Positions 23,143-31,896 are shown, numbered from the stretch's first letter. The stretch is DNA of 64,000 bases from Burkholderiaceae bacterium (GCA_024235915.1 JACKLO010000012.1:185438-249437), one strand, 5' to 3'. The notes: generated by a model from the sequence alone, not told the origin. Made by a program: numbers and translations.

Positions 23143-24111
23143 TCATTTGGCAGTGCCGGGCCGCCACATGCCGCGCGCCGCCATCTCGTCGACGATCTGC
23201 TGGATCAGCGCCGCCACGGCGCTCACCGCGCGCGGCGGCCCCTTGGACTTGGACAGCGCCATCGACACGCAGCGCTGCATCGGCGGGTCCACCAGGCGCG
23301 CCGCCTGCAGCTTGCCTTCGGCCACCTCGTGCCACACGGCGTGCAGCGGCAGCACGGTGTAGAGCCGTTCGCTGGCCACCAGCGACTTCTGCAGCGGCAG
23401 CGAGTCGGCCTCGATCACCGGCGTGAGCGTCAGGTGCTCCTGTCGGGCCAGCGCGTCGAGTGTGGTGCGCAGGCCGTTGGGTGCGCTGGGCAGGATGAAG
23501 GGCAGCTCGTTCAATGCCGCGAAGCGCAGTTCCGGCGTCGCGGTCAGCGGATCGCCGGGCGCGCCGACGAGGTAGCTGTCCACCATCGCCAGCGTCTGCT
23601 CCTGCTCGGGCGTGGTGGCGCCGTATCGGTAGAGGATGGCGATGTCCACGCGCGCATCGGCCAGCCATTCCTCGACCTGGCCGCTGGAGCCTTCCAGGAT
23701 CTTCAGCTGCACCGCCGGCAGCTGCGCGCGCACGGCGGTGAACAGGCGGCCGACCAGGAACGGCCCGAGCGATGGCAGCGAGCCCAGCGTGACGCGGCCG
23801 GCCGGCGCGCGGGCGTCGCCGCGGATGTCCTGCTCCAGCCGCTCGGCATCCTCCAGCAGCGTGCGCACCTGCGGAAAGATGCGCTGGCCGACCTCGGACA
23901 GTTCCACGCCGCGCCCGGTGCGGTTGAACAGCCGGGCGCCGCATTCGCGTTCCAGCGCATTGATCTGGCGCGACAGCAGCGACTGGTTGCTGTCCAGGAA
24001 CAGCGCGGCGCGGGTCAGGCTGCCCAGCTCGGCGATGGCGACGAAAGCCCGCCAGCGGTGCAGGTCGGCGGCGAGATCGAGCTGGAAGCCGGTGGCCTTG
24101 GGGTTGCCCAT
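23143..24111 (-). CDS. LysR-family transcriptional regulator
   Basis: A 322-residue LysR regulator with an N-terminal winged helix (LHRWRAFVAIAELGSLTRAALFLDSNQSLLSRQINALERECGARLF) and a two-lobed effector-binding domain. Within the family it looks like the NAC/CbbR-like group whose helix contains NQSLLSRQI. It is transcribed in the same direction as the flanking catabolic operons, not divergently. It may control them through the palindrome found at 22983 and elsewhere. Confidence 0.88.
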   Translation of the reverse strand: MGNPKATGFQLDLAADLHRWRAFVAIAELGSLTRAALFLDSNQSLLSRQINALERECGARLFNRTGRGVELSEVGQRIFPQVRTLLEDAERLEQDIRGDARAPAGRVTLGSLPSLGPFLVGRLFTAVRAQLPAVQLKILEGSSGQVEEWLADARVDIAILYRYGATTPEQEQTLAMVDSYLVGAPGDPLTATPELRFAALNELPFILPSAPNGLRTTLDALARQEHLTLTPVIEADSLPLQKSLVASERLYTVLPLHAVWHEVAEGKLQAARLVDPPMQRCVSMALSKSKGPPRAVSAVAALIQQIVDEMAARGMWRPGTAK

Positions 24112-24139
24112 CGGCGGGATTATCGGCCGGGGCGTGGCC

Positions 24140-24784
24140 TCAGCCGTCGACGGGCCGCGTGGCCTGCATGGCCGGGCGGCGGGCCAGTTCGGCCTCCCAG
24201 GTGGCCAGGCCCGGGGCCAGCTGGCGCCAGCCCAGCGCGTCAAAGCGGTAGTCCAGGTAGCCCAATGCGCAGCCCACGGTCAGCGTGCCGATGCTGAAGG
24301 GCGCGGTGGCCAGCGCATCGGCCTCGGTTTCCAGCACCGCCAGCGCCGCCCGCGTCTTGCGGTCGAAGGCGTCGATCAGCGCCGGCAGCGGCGCGGCGCG
24401 TTCACGCTCGTTGCGCCACAGGATCAGCGCGTCCAGCAGGCCGTCGCCAAAGGCGTGCCAGCGCAGCGCCTGCCAGCGGGCCTCGCCGGCGGCGGGGAAC
24501 AGCGTGGCGCTGCCGGGCACGGCCAGCGTGTCGAGGTACTCGCAGATCACCACCGAATCGAACAGCGTGCTGCCGTCGGCGCGCACCAGGGTCGGGATCT
24601 TGGACAGCGGGTTGTCCTGCATCAGCCGCTCGTTCGGCTGCAGCATGGCGGCCACCGAACGCACCAGGTTCAGCCGCGGCATCAGGCCGTGCTCGTGGGC
24701 GACGATCATCACCTTGCGCACATAGGGCGACTTCGGCGACCAGTGCAGGGTCAGGGTCTCGGGCGCGTTGGCGGATGTGGTCAT
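24140..24784 (-). CDS. Glutathione S-transferase family protein
   Basis: A 214-residue GST. The thioredoxin-like N-terminal half has SPKSPYVRKVMIVAHEHGL, the cis-proline region NPLSKIPTLVRADG and the glutathione-binding LFDSVVICEYLD. An all-helical C-terminal half follows. GSTs in catabolic clusters often open, isomerise or dehalogenate intermediates. It starts 2 bases after the CoA-transferase gene's stop, indicating one operon. Confidence 0.85.
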   Translation of the reverse strand: MTTSANAPETLTLHWSPKSPYVRKVMIVAHEHGLMPRLNLVRSVAAMLQPNERLMQDNPLSKIPTLVRADGSTLFDSVVICEYLDTLAVPGSATLFPAAGEARWQALRWHAFGDGLLDALILWRNERERAAPLPALIDAFDRKTRAALAVLETEADALATAPFSIGTLTVGCALGYLDYRFDALGWRQLAPGLATWEAELARRPAMQATRPVDG

Positions 24785-24786
24785 GC

Positions 24787-26043
24787 TCAGATGGTGCCCT
24801 GCGCGCGGAAGGCGGCCACGGCCGTTTCGTCGAAGCCCAGCTCGGCCAGGATCTCGGCGCTGTGCTGGCCCAGCAGCGGCGGTGCGTGCACCGTGGGCAG
24901 CGGCCCGTCGGCAAAACGGATCGGGCTGGCCAGCTGCGGCGCGTCCACGCCGCAGGGGTGGGGCACCTGGCGCAGCATGCCGCGGGCCTTCACCTGCGGG
25001 TCGTCGAAGACCTGCGCCACGTCGTTGATGGCGCCGCAGGGTACTCCGGCGGCGTCCAGTGCGGTGATGAGTTCGGCACGCCCGCGCGGCAGGAATTTTT
25101 CCCGCAGCAGCGGCGCCAGTTCACCCAGGTGGCGCACGCGCGCCGCGTTGGTGGCAAAGCGCGGGTCACTGATCCACCCGGGTTCGCCCAGCACTTCGCA
25201 CAGGCGGCCGAACTGGGTGTCGTTGCCCACCACCAGGATCAGGTCGCCGTCGGCGCAGCGGAACACGTCCTGCGGCTGGATGTTGGGGTGGGCATTGCCG
25301 GTGCGCCTGGGCGTGCGGCCCGACACCAGGTAGTTCATCGCCTGGTTGGACAGCGTGGCCACCTGCACGTCGAGCATGCCGATGTCGATGGTCTCGCCCA
25401 GGCCGGTGCGTTCGCGCTGCGCCAGCGCACCCAGCACCGCCACCGCGGTGTACATGCCGGTCATCAGGTCGACGATGGGGATGCCCACCTTCTGCGGGCC
25501 GCCGCCGGGCTGGCCGTCGCGTTCGCCGGTGACGCTCATGAGGCCACCCATGGCCTGGATCAGGAAGTCGTAGGCCGGCTGGTCGCGGCGTGGGCCGGTC
25601 TGGCCGAAGCCGGTCACGGAGCAGTAGATCAGGCGCGGGTTCAGGGCCCGCAGCGATTCGGCGTCCAGCCCGTAGCGGGCCAGCGTGCCGGCCTTGTAGT
25701 TCTCCAGCACGATGTCGCTGCGCGCGGCCAGCGCCCGCACGATGGCCTGGCCCTCGGGCTGGTCGAGGCTGACGGTGATGGAGCGCTTGCCGCGGTTGAC
25801 GGCCAGGTAGTAGCCGGCTTCCTTGGTGTCGCGGCCCTCGGCGTCCTTCAGGAAGGGCGGGCCCCAGCTGCGCGTGTCGTCGCCGGCGCCGGGGCGCTCG
25901 ACCTTGATCACGTCGGCGCCCATGTCGGCCAGGATCTGGCCGGCCCAGGGGGCGGCCAGGATGCGGCTCAGGTCCAGCACCTTCAGGTGCGACAGCGGGC
26001 CGGTTCGTGTGTTCATCGGCGGGGATTCCGGGGCGTCAGGCAT
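24787..26043 (-). CDS. CaiB/BaiF-type (family III) CoA transferase
   Basis: A 418-residue family III CoA transferase that moves CoA between carboxylic acids. Signatures are LSHLKVLDLSRILAAPWAGQILADMGADVIKVE, LAVNRGKRSITVSL and the catalytic aspartate region IPIVDLMTGMYTAVAVLGAL. The ATG at 26043 lies 9 bases after a TAGAGT -10-like element, suggesting a leaderless start. A second ATG at 26016 (MNTRTGPL) is the alternative. It is followed by the GST gene and preceded by fumarase-like genes. Confidence 0.87.
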   Translation of the reverse strand: MPDAPESPPMNTRTGPLSHLKVLDLSRILAAPWAGQILADMGADVIKVERPGAGDDTRSWGPPFLKDAEGRDTKEAGYYLAVNRGKRSITVSLDQPEGQAIVRALAARSDIVLENYKAGTLARYGLDAESLRALNPRLIYCSVTGFGQTGPRRDQPAYDFLIQAMGGLMSVTGERDGQPGGGPQKVGIPIVDLMTGMYTAVAVLGALAQRERTGLGETIDIGMLDVQVATLSNQAMNYLVSGRTPRRTGNAHPNIQPQDVFRCADGDLILVVGNDTQFGRLCEVLGEPGWISDPRFATNAARVRHLGELAPLLREKFLPRGRAELITALDAAGVPCGAINDVAQVFDDPQVKARGMLRQVPHPCGVDAPQLASPIRFADGPLPTVHAPPLLGQHSAEILAELGFDETAVAAFRAQGTI

Positions 26044-26052
26044 CGTGGGTGC

Positions 26053-26064
26053 ACTCTAGGCAGC
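26053..26064 (-). promoter_or_regulatory. -10-like element before the CoA transferase
   Basis: Read on the minus strand, GCTGCCTAGAGT ends 9 bases before the ATG at 26043. The hexamer TAGAGT matches the -10 consensus at four of six positions. The same GCTG(C/T)CTAGA(C/G)T string recurs before other genes in the window. No ribosome site lies between it and the ATG. Confidence 0.4.
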
Positions 26065-26078
26065 GGCAATCGGCCTGC

Positions 26079-26774
26079 CTACCGGCGCACCGGCAAGGCA
26101 GGCATGTGCGGCGGCGCATAACCGTCGCCCTCGGTGGTGTCGGGTTCGCCGGCCAGGCGCCGCTGCGCGCGTGCCGCCACGTCGGCGTACAGGCTGCCGC
26201 CATGCGCGTCGATGGCCACCGTGGCCGGGCCCAGGCCCTGCACGGCCAGGCGCACCAGTCGGTAGTGCACCAGCATCTCCGGCCAGCCCACCTCACGCAC
26301 ACCGCGCAGCGCGTCAGACAGCAGCGGGCAGGCGCCGCCGGGGAAGGCCAGGTAGACGCAGCCGGCGTCCTGCAGCGCCTGCACGCAGGCGGCGTCCAGC
26401 CCGCCCTTGCCGCCCACGGCGTGCAGGTTCAGGCCACGCACGATGCCGGGCATCAGGGCGTTGAAGCGGGTGCTGGTGGTGGGGTTGAGGTACAGCACCT
26501 CCAGGCCACCGGCCGCCGATTCGCGCGAATACGAGCCCAGGTGCATCAGCGCGCCGTCGCGCAGGTCCAGCGGCAGCGGCTCGCCGCGCGCCAGGTGGTC
26601 GGCGATGCGCTGGTAGGTGGGCAGGCCGGCGCTGGCGACGATCTCGCCGTCGATCAGCACCGTTTCGCCCAGGCGCAGCGATCGCGCCTCCTCCGCGCTC
26701 ATCGGCAGGTGGATGCGGCGCGGCGCCGGGGTCACGTCGAAGGGCTGATCACTCAAGGAAGTCCACCCGGCCAT
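26079..26774 (-). CDS. Class I fumarase-like hydro-lyase, beta subunit
   Basis: About 230 residues of the Fe-S hydro-lyase beta domain (GLPTYQRIADHLARGEPLPLD ... YLNPTTSTRFNALMPGIVRG ... AVGGKGGLDAAC). It pairs with the alpha subunit encoded just upstream and overlaps its end. Such alpha/beta enzymes hydrate or dehydrate fumarate, tartrate (TtdAB) or mesaconate. The start is uncertain: ATG at 26774, or a TTG at the alpha stop codon (tTGAGTGATCAG), which would give a neat coupled start. Confidence 0.8.
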   Translation of the reverse strand: MAGWTSLSDQPFDVTPAPRRIHLPMSAEEARSLRLGETVLIDGEIVASAGLPTYQRIADHLARGEPLPLDLRDGALMHLGSYSRESAAGGLEVLYLNPTTSTRFNALMPGIVRGLNLHAVGGKGGLDAACVQALQDAGCVYLAFPGGACPLLSDALRGVREVGWPEMLVHYRLVRLAVQGLGPATVAIDAHGGSLYADVAARAQRRLAGEPDTTEGDGYAPPHMPALPVRR

Positions 26775-27618
26775 CGTTGTAGAGCCGCGCACGGGTGCGG
26801 CGGTTGATCCAGCAGTTGAAGCACACGGCCACCGGCGTGAAGCCGTGGCCGGCGCTGTAGTCCACGTGCACGGCCATGGCGGTGGTGTCGCCGCCGGTGC
26901 CCATGGGGCCGAAGCCCAGGCGGTTGATGCCGGCCAGCAGGCGTTCTTCCATGGCCGCGACCATCGGTTCGTCGTGCGCCTGGCCCACCGGCCGCAGCGT
27001 GGCCCGCTTGGCCAACGCGGCCGCGTGGTCGAAGCTGCCGCCGATGCCCACGCCCACGACCACCGGCGGGCAGGGCTGGGAGCCGGCCTTGGCCACCACG
27101 TCCAGCACGTAGCGCTCGATCACGTCCAGGTTTGGGAAGGAGAAGATCTCCAGCGCCGCCCAGCGCCCGGAGCCCAGGGCCTTGGGGCTGCAGGTGATCT
27201 CCACCCAGTCGGCATCGTCCTCGATGTTCCAGCTGACCAGGGGCATGTGGCGGCCGGCGTGGCCGCGCTCCAGGGTCAACGGGTTCGTCACATGCGCCAG
27301 CAGCGGCGGCTGGATGCCGGCCACGAGGTCGGCAAAGCCGTCGGTGAACGCGCGCGAGATGGCACCTTCCAGCCGCGCTGCGGTGCCCACGCGCACGAAA
27401 TACACCGGCACGCCGGCGTCGGAGCAGACAAAACGTTGCTGCCGTTCGGCCTGGTCGGCGCTTTGCAGCAGGATGCGCAGCGTGGCGCGCGCGGTGGCGT
27501 CGGTCTCGGCGGGCAGGGCGTGCTGCAGCGCCTGCTGGGTGTCGTCGGGCACCTTGCGCAGGGCGCGGTCGTAGAGCTGGGCGGAGACCCGGCGTACGGT
27601 GTCGTAGGTCACGGGCAT
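26749..27618 (-). CDS. Class I fumarase-like hydro-lyase, alpha subunit
   Basis: A 289-residue alpha subunit of a [4Fe-4S] hydro-lyase. The three likely cluster cysteines are in RFVCSDAGVPVYFV, EITCSPKALGSG and VAVCFNCWINRR. The glycine-rich VVVGVGIGGSFDHAAALAKRA is also typical. It resembles FumA/TtdA-type enzymes, but the catabolic setting beside a CoA transferase and a PanE-like reductase makes a substrate other than fumarate likely. It overlaps the panE-like gene by 10 bases. Confidence 0.82.
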   Translation of the reverse strand: MPVTYDTVRRVSAQLYDRALRKVPDDTQQALQHALPAETDATARATLRILLQSADQAERQQRFVCSDAGVPVYFVRVGTAARLEGAISRAFTDGFADLVAGIQPPLLAHVTNPLTLERGHAGRHMPLVSWNIEDDADWVEITCSPKALGSGRWAALEIFSFPNLDVIERYVLDVVAKAGSQPCPPVVVGVGIGGSFDHAAALAKRATLRPVGQAHDEPMVAAMEERLLAGINRLGFGPMGTGGDTTAMAVHVDYSAGHGFTPVAVCFNCWINRRTRARLYNDGRVDFLE

Positions 27619-28589
27619 GGGGTGGCCTCCGCAGGCAGCAGGCCGGCCGCCCGCGCATGGGCGCGGGCCAGTGCCAGCACGGTCTGCAGGTGGGGGGCCG
27701 GCATGCCGAGCGCCACGGCCGTCTCCAGCAGCGTGCCCAGGATGGCGTCCAGTTCCACCGGCTTGCCGGCGAGCCCGTCCTGCAGCATCGAGGTGCGCAC
27801 ATGGCCCAGCCGCCGCGTGGTGGCCAGGCGCTGCGCGGGGGTCACGTCCAGGGCCAGCCCGGCGGCGCGGCCGATGGTCAGGGTCTCGGTCATCATGGCT
27901 TCGAAGAGTGTGTGCACGGCCGGGTCGTCGATCAGTTCGTCGGTCCAGGCGCGGGTGATCAGGCTCACCGGGTTGAAGCAGGCGTTGCCCAGCAGCTTGA
28001 GCCAGACTTCCTCGCGCACCTTGGCGCTGGCCTCGGCGGCAAATCCCGCGGCGCTGAGCACCTGGGCGATCGCCGTGGCCCGTGCGCTGTGGCCGCCTGC
28101 GGGCTCGCCCACCACGATGCGCTCACCGGCCGCATGCCGCACATGGCCCGGCGCGACGCTGCTGCAGGCCGGGTAGACCACAGTGGCCAGCACACGCGTC
28201 AGGGGCAGGGCCTGCGCGATGCGGCCGCCGGGGTCGGCCGCGGCGAGGGCGCGCTGCGGCAGGAAGAACCACCAGGGCAAGCCGTTGAGCGCGGGAAGTA
28301 CGGTGGTCTGGTCATCGCTCATCGCAGCGGCCGCGGTCAGCACCTGGGGCAGGGCCGGCGCCTTCACGGCCAGGAGCAGCAACTCCTGCACGCCCAGGGT
28401 TTCGGCGTCGTCGGCAGCATGGACCGCGGCCTCGACGCTCCGCCCGCCACTGTCCAGCCGGATGCCGCGCTGCTGCAGGGCAGCCAGCGTTTCGCCACGC
28501 GCCAGCACCGCCACGTCGTGCCCGGCGCGCGCCAGCCGCGCCGCAAAGAATCCTCCGATGGCGCCTGCGCCGATGATGCCGATCCGCAT
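27609..28589 (-). CDS. PanE/ApbA-family 2-dehydropantoate 2-reductase-like protein
   Basis: A 326-residue ketopantoate-reductase-type enzyme with an N-terminal NADP-binding fold (MRIGIIGAGAIGGFFAARLARAGH) and the helical C-terminal domain with KLLGNACFNPVSLIT. Family members reduce 2-oxo acids with NADPH. In this catabolic operon it more likely acts on a pathway intermediate than in pantothenate synthesis. A TATGCT hexamer ends 7 bases before the ATG with no ribosome site, so the mRNA may be leaderless. An open frame further upstream is antisense to the Bug gene. Confidence 0.82.
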   Translation of the reverse strand: MRIGIIGAGAIGGFFAARLARAGHDVAVLARGETLAALQQRGIRLDSGGRSVEAAVHAADDAETLGVQELLLLAVKAPALPQVLTAAAAMSDDQTTVLPALNGLPWWFFLPQRALAAADPGGRIAQALPLTRVLATVVYPACSSVAPGHVRHAAGERIVVGEPAGGHSARATAIAQVLSAAGFAAEASAKVREEVWLKLLGNACFNPVSLITRAWTDELIDDPAVHTLFEAMMTETLTIGRAAGLALDVTPAQRLATTRRLGHVRTSMLQDGLAGKPVELDAILGTLLETAVALGMPAPHLQTVLALARAHARAAGLLPAEATPCP

Positions 28590-28636
28590 GCGGCGCAGCA
28601 TAGGCGCGCAGTGCTGCGGGTGATGCCCGGGCCACT

Positions 28637-28651
28637 GCATAGCTGCCTTGC
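28637..28651. promoter_or_regulatory. Recurring palindrome, copy B (panE-like/Bug divergent promoter)
   Basis: GCATAGCTGCCTTGC fits GCATAGCWGCTATGC with two mismatches. It is centred between the divergent panE-like gene (start 28589) and the Bug receptor gene (start 28725), where one bound protein could control both. Confidence 0.45.
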
Positions 28652-28679
28652 CGCCGCTGCGGTGGCCGGCCGGGTCCCC

Positions 28680-28691
28680 GCTGCCTAGACT
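28680..28691 (+). promoter_or_regulatory. -10-like element before the Bug receptor gene
   Basis: GCTGCCTAGACT, with TAGACT as the likely -10 hexamer, lies 33 bases before the ATG at 28725. The identical 12-mer occurs at 48284 before another Bug gene. Confidence 0.4.
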
Positions 28692-28724
28692 TTCCCGGTC
28701 ATTGCACAGACACCGGAGACAACG

Positions 28725-29696
28725 ATGACCTTCACCCGACGCCAGGTCCTGCTCGCCGCTGCGGCCCTGCCCGTGCTGCCTGCGGCTTCGCAAGCAGCCC
28801 TGCCCGACAAGCCGCTGACCCTGGTCGTGCCGTACCCGGCCGGTGGCCCGGCCGATGGCTTCGGCCGTGCGCTGGCCGACGCACTGGGCCAGCGGCTCAA
28901 GCAGATCGTCATCGTGGAGAACAAGTCGGGCGCCGGCGGCGCGCTGGGCGTGCAGTCCGTCGCCCGGGCCACGCCGGACACCTACACCATTGGCATGGCC
29001 GGCAACGGTGCCACCATCTTTTCGCCGCTGCTGACGAGCAAGCTGCTGGTGGACGTGCAGAGGGAATCCACACTGATCGGCAAGATGGTGCGCACGCCCA
29101 ACTTCCTGGTCGTGGGCCCCAACGTGCAGGCCAAGACGGTGCAGGAACTGATCACGCAGGCCAAGGCACAGCCGGGCAAGTTCACGGTGGCCTCGGCCGG
29201 GATCGGCACCGGCCCGCACATCCTGGCGGAGTTGTTCAAGCAGACGGCCGGCGTGGACATGCTGCATGTGCCCTACAAGGGCGCGGCGCCGGCGCTGAAG
29301 GAAGTGATGGGCGGCCAGGTGGACATGTTCTTCGGCGAGGCGCCGGGCGTGCTGCCGCTGATCAAGGGCGGCAAGCTGCGCGCACTGCTGGTCACCAGCA
29401 CGCAGCGCGTGCGCTGGCTGCCGGAGGTGCCGTGTTCGGCCGACGTCGGCCTGCCGCAGGTGGTGGCCGATGGCTTCTACGGCCTGGTGGGCCCCACCGG
29501 CATGCCGGCCGACGTGGCCGCGGCACTGACGGCTGCCGTGGGCGACGCGCTGCGCGCGCCGGCCCTGGCCGAGCGTTTCGAGATGCTGGGCGGCATCCCC
29601 GAGCCGAGCGACGGCGTCGCCTACCGCGCCTACCTGCAGTCGGAGCAGGCCCGCTGGGCACCGGTGATCCAGAAGGCCGGCATCAAGCTGGAGTGA
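28725..29696 (+). CDS. Bug-family (TctC) periplasmic solute receptor 1
   Basis: A 323-residue tripartite tricarboxylate transporter receptor. It has a signal peptide (FTRRQVLLAAAALPVLPAASQA) and the family's ligand loops LVVPYPAGGPADGFGRALA and HVPYKGAAPALKEVMGGQVDM. It binds a carboxylate in the periplasm. No TctA/TctB permease is adjacent, so it would have to share a membrane partner or act as a sensor. It has a CGGAGA ribosome site and is divergent from the panE-like operon. Confidence 0.9.
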   Translation: MTFTRRQVLLAAAALPVLPAASQAALPDKPLTLVVPYPAGGPADGFGRALADALGQRLKQIVIVENKSGAGGALGVQSVARATPDTYTIGMAGNGATIFSPLLTSKLLVDVQRESTLIGKMVRTPNFLVVGPNVQAKTVQELITQAKAQPGKFTVASAGIGTGPHILAELFKQTAGVDMLHVPYKGAAPALKEVMGGQVDMFFGEAPGVLPLIKGGKLRALLVTSTQRVRWLPEVPCSADVGLPQVVADGFYGLVGPTGMPADVAAALTAAVGDALRAPALAERFEMLGGIPEPSDGVAYRAYLQSEQARWAPVIQKAGIKLE

Positions 29697-29733
29697 CGCC
29701 GCCTACGCGGTGACGGGTTTCGGACGACGGTCG

Positions 29734-29755
29734 AGGGGCTCCGCAAGGAGCCCTT
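29734..29755 (+). terminator. Hairpin after Bug receptor 1
   Basis: A 9-bp stem (AGGGGCTCC / GGAGCCCTT, one G-T pair) with a GCAA tetraloop sits 38 bases after the Bug stop. The stable tetraloop supports a real RNA structure; no T-run follows. Probably a terminator separating this gene from the flavin reductase. Confidence 0.55.
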
Positions 29756-29856
29756 CGGCCGTGTGCACCGCACCCGTTCAGCCCGTCATCCTGCGGCGGG
29801 CATGTCGTCGCACGCATGACTGGCTTGCGGCTGAGCGCGTAGCGGCTGACGGCTGC

Positions 29857-29868
29857 GCTGTCTAGAGT
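29857..29868 (+). promoter_or_regulatory. -10-like element before the flavin reductase
   Basis: GCTGTCTAGAGT ends 9 bases before the ATG at 29878, with no Shine-Dalgarno sequence in between. If TAGAGT is the -10, transcription would begin within a few bases of the start codon (leaderless). Confidence 0.4.
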
Positions 29869-29877
29869 CGGCTGAGC

Positions 29878-30555
29878 ATGTCCCAGACCGCTCCAGAAGC
29901 CACCCGCTACACCTGCATCGACGGCGACCAGCTGGACACCGAGACCGCCTACCGCCTCGTGGTCGGCTGCGTCGTGCCGCGCCCGGTGGCCTGGATCACC
30001 ACCGTCGACGAACACGGGCGGGTGAACGCCGCGCCGTTCAGTTCCTACAACTACGTGGCGACCAGCCCGCCGATGCTGGCGGTGAACATCGCGCTGCGCG
30101 CCAGCACCGGAGACGTCAAGGACACGGCGCGCAACATCCTGCGTTCGCGCGAGTTCGTGGTCAACGTGGCCACGGTGGACAACATGGACCTGATGCACCG
30201 CAGCGCCGCGGAGTACGGCCCCGAGGTCAGCGAGGCCGAGGTGCTGGGCATCCCGCTGCTGCCCAGCCGCCACGTGCAGCCGCCGCGCATCGCGGTCTCG
30301 CCGGTGCAGATGGAATGCCGGCTCGACCAGGCCATCACCCTGGGCCGCGGCGTCAACACGCTCTACATCGGCGAGGTGGTGGCCTTCCACCTGGCCGACA
30401 CCGTCTTCGACGGCCGCCGCGTGGACGCCGAAGCCCTGCGGCCCATCGCCCGCCTGGGCGGCCCACGCTACGCCGCGCTGGGCGAACTCTTCGACCGGCC
30501 CATGCTGCAGCGGCCGCCCGGCGGCGAAGGCTGGGCCGACGACCCCAAGACCTGA
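29878..30555 (+). CDS. Flavin reductase-like domain protein
   Basis: A 225-residue protein of the flavin reductase / DIM6-NTAB family. It binds FMN via VPRPVAWITTVDEHGRVNAAPFSSYNYV and LAVNIALRASTGDVKDTARNI. Such proteins reduce flavin for a monooxygenase or act as flavin-dependent oxidoreductases. No oxygenase partner is adjacent. It is followed 37 bases later by a second Bug receptor gene, probably in the same transcript. Confidence 0.85.
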   Translation: MSQTAPEATRYTCIDGDQLDTETAYRLVVGCVVPRPVAWITTVDEHGRVNAAPFSSYNYVATSPPMLAVNIALRASTGDVKDTARNILRSREFVVNVATVDNMDLMHRSAAEYGPEVSEAEVLGIPLLPSRHVQPPRIAVSPVQMECRLDQAITLGRGVNTLYIGEVVAFHLADTVFDGRRVDAEALRPIARLGGPRYAALGELFDRPMLQRPPGGEGWADDPKT

Positions 30556-30592
30556 GCATCCGCATCAGCCCTCAAGAAGAACCGGAGACACC

Positions 30593-31588
30593 ATGATCGT
30601 GAATCACTCTGCCGCCCAACGGCGCCTGACCCTCGCGCTGGCCGCCACCACGCTGCTGGCGCCCACGCTCGCTGTTGCTCAGGGCGACGCCAGCTTCCCG
30701 TCCCGCCCCATCACCCTGGTGATCCCCTACGCCGCCGGCGGTCCGGCCGACACCATGGCCCGTGCGCTGGCGCAGCCCATGTCGGCCTTCCTCGGCCAGA
30801 CGGTGATCGTGGACGCCAAACCCGGTGGCGCCGCCACCATCGGCACCGGCGCCGTGGCCCGCGCCAAGCCCGACGGCTACACGCTGCTGCTGGGCACCTC
30901 GGCCGGCCACACCGTCACGCCGCAGATGCAGAAGGTGCCGTACGACGGCGTGGGCGATTTCGCCTTCATCGGCGTGGCGGCGATCCAGCCCAATGTGCTG
31001 GTGGTGCACCCGAGCATCGGCGTCAATAGCGTGGCTGACCTGGTAGCCCGGGCGAAGCAGGAGCCGGGCAAATTGAACTACGCCTCCGCCGGCATGGGCG
31101 GCGCCACGCACCTGGGGGCCGAGGCCTTCCTGCAGCGCGCAGGCATCCAGATCACCCACGTGCCCTACGGCGGCGCGGCGCCGGCGATCAAGGACCTGCT
31201 GGGCGGCGAGGTGCAGATGGGCATGCTCAACCTGGGCGCCACCAAGGCCTTCATCGAACAGGGCAAGCTCAAGGCCCTGGCGTATGGCGCGGCGAAGCGC
31301 TCGGCCCTGCTGCCCGACGTGCCCACGCTGGCCGAGGTGGGCATGGCCGGCGCCGAACTGCCGACCTGGTACACCGTGGCCGCGCCCAAGGGCACGCCGC
31401 CCGCCGTCATGGCACGGCTGCACGCCGCGATGGCGCATGCGCAGCAGGATCCGGCCTGGCAGCAGCTGCTGGGCCGTATCGGCGGCGAGGCCGGCGCGCT
31501 GACGCCGGCGGAGACCACGGCGTTCGTCGCAGCCGACAAGGCGGCGATGACGAAGCTGCTGGGGGCGCTGAACCTGCTGGACAAGTAG
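30593..31588 (+). CDS. Bug-family (TctC) periplasmic solute receptor 2
   Basis: A 331-residue Bug receptor with a signal peptide (LTLALAATTLLAPTLAVAQG) and ligand loops LVIPYAAGGPADTMARALA and HVPYGGAAPAIKDLLGGEVQM. A CCGGAGA ribosome site precedes the ATG. No permease genes are adjacent. It is the last gene before a clear change in base composition at about 31.6-31.9 kb. Confidence 0.9.
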   Translation: MIVNHSAAQRRLTLALAATTLLAPTLAVAQGDASFPSRPITLVIPYAAGGPADTMARALAQPMSAFLGQTVIVDAKPGGAATIGTGAVARAKPDGYTLLLGTSAGHTVTPQMQKVPYDGVGDFAFIGVAAIQPNVLVVHPSIGVNSVADLVARAKQEPGKLNYASAGMGGATHLGAEAFLQRAGIQITHVPYGGAAPAIKDLLGGEVQMGMLNLGATKAFIEQGKLKALAYGAAKRSALLPDVPTLAEVGMAGAELPTWYTVAAPKGTPPAVMARLHAAMAHAQQDPAWQQLLGRIGGEAGALTPAETTAFVAADKAAMTKLLGALNLLDK

Positions 31589-31896
31589 GGCGGGCGCGTC
31601 GGGGCGTCAAGCTGCCCAGGGTCCTGGCCGCGGCGTGCAGCCACGGCAGTGGCGCGGGCCGTGGGCTGCTGGAGGCATGACGGGCGGGCCAAGGCACAGC
31701 CGCTGTCCCCATGTCCAGCTATTGCATCCGGCGGGCTGGGCGTGCTGGGCCAGACCCTGTTGGGCGGCGAGGGTGGAATCGCCGAACGTCCGGCCTCGGC
31801 CAGAAGGGGCCCTAGAAGTCGTACGAGGATAGCAGTCGTGGCGGCGGACGGCGGGCGCGGATTCCTCTGGGGGTTTCGCCTGGAGGCCGTTCCGTA
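31589..31896. other. Gene-free left border of the tartrate block
   Basis: 308 bases between convergent genes. No credible gene, repeat, att site or insertion-sequence remnant was recognised. The composition changes across it: sampled 60-base lines on the left are about 65-73% G+C, and a line in the enolase gene is 60%. It is a plausible junction of acquired DNA. Confidence 0.5.

Noticed and set aside
23054..23362. Small frame encoding an Ala/Asn repeat peptide.
   Set aside because: It is the translation of the 12-base tandem repeat and then runs antisense into the LysR gene.
26079..27618. Housekeeping fumarase or tartrate dehydratase as a firm call.
   Set aside because: The subunits fit the broad hydro-lyase family, but the operon context does not single out fumarate or tartrate, so no gene symbol is given.
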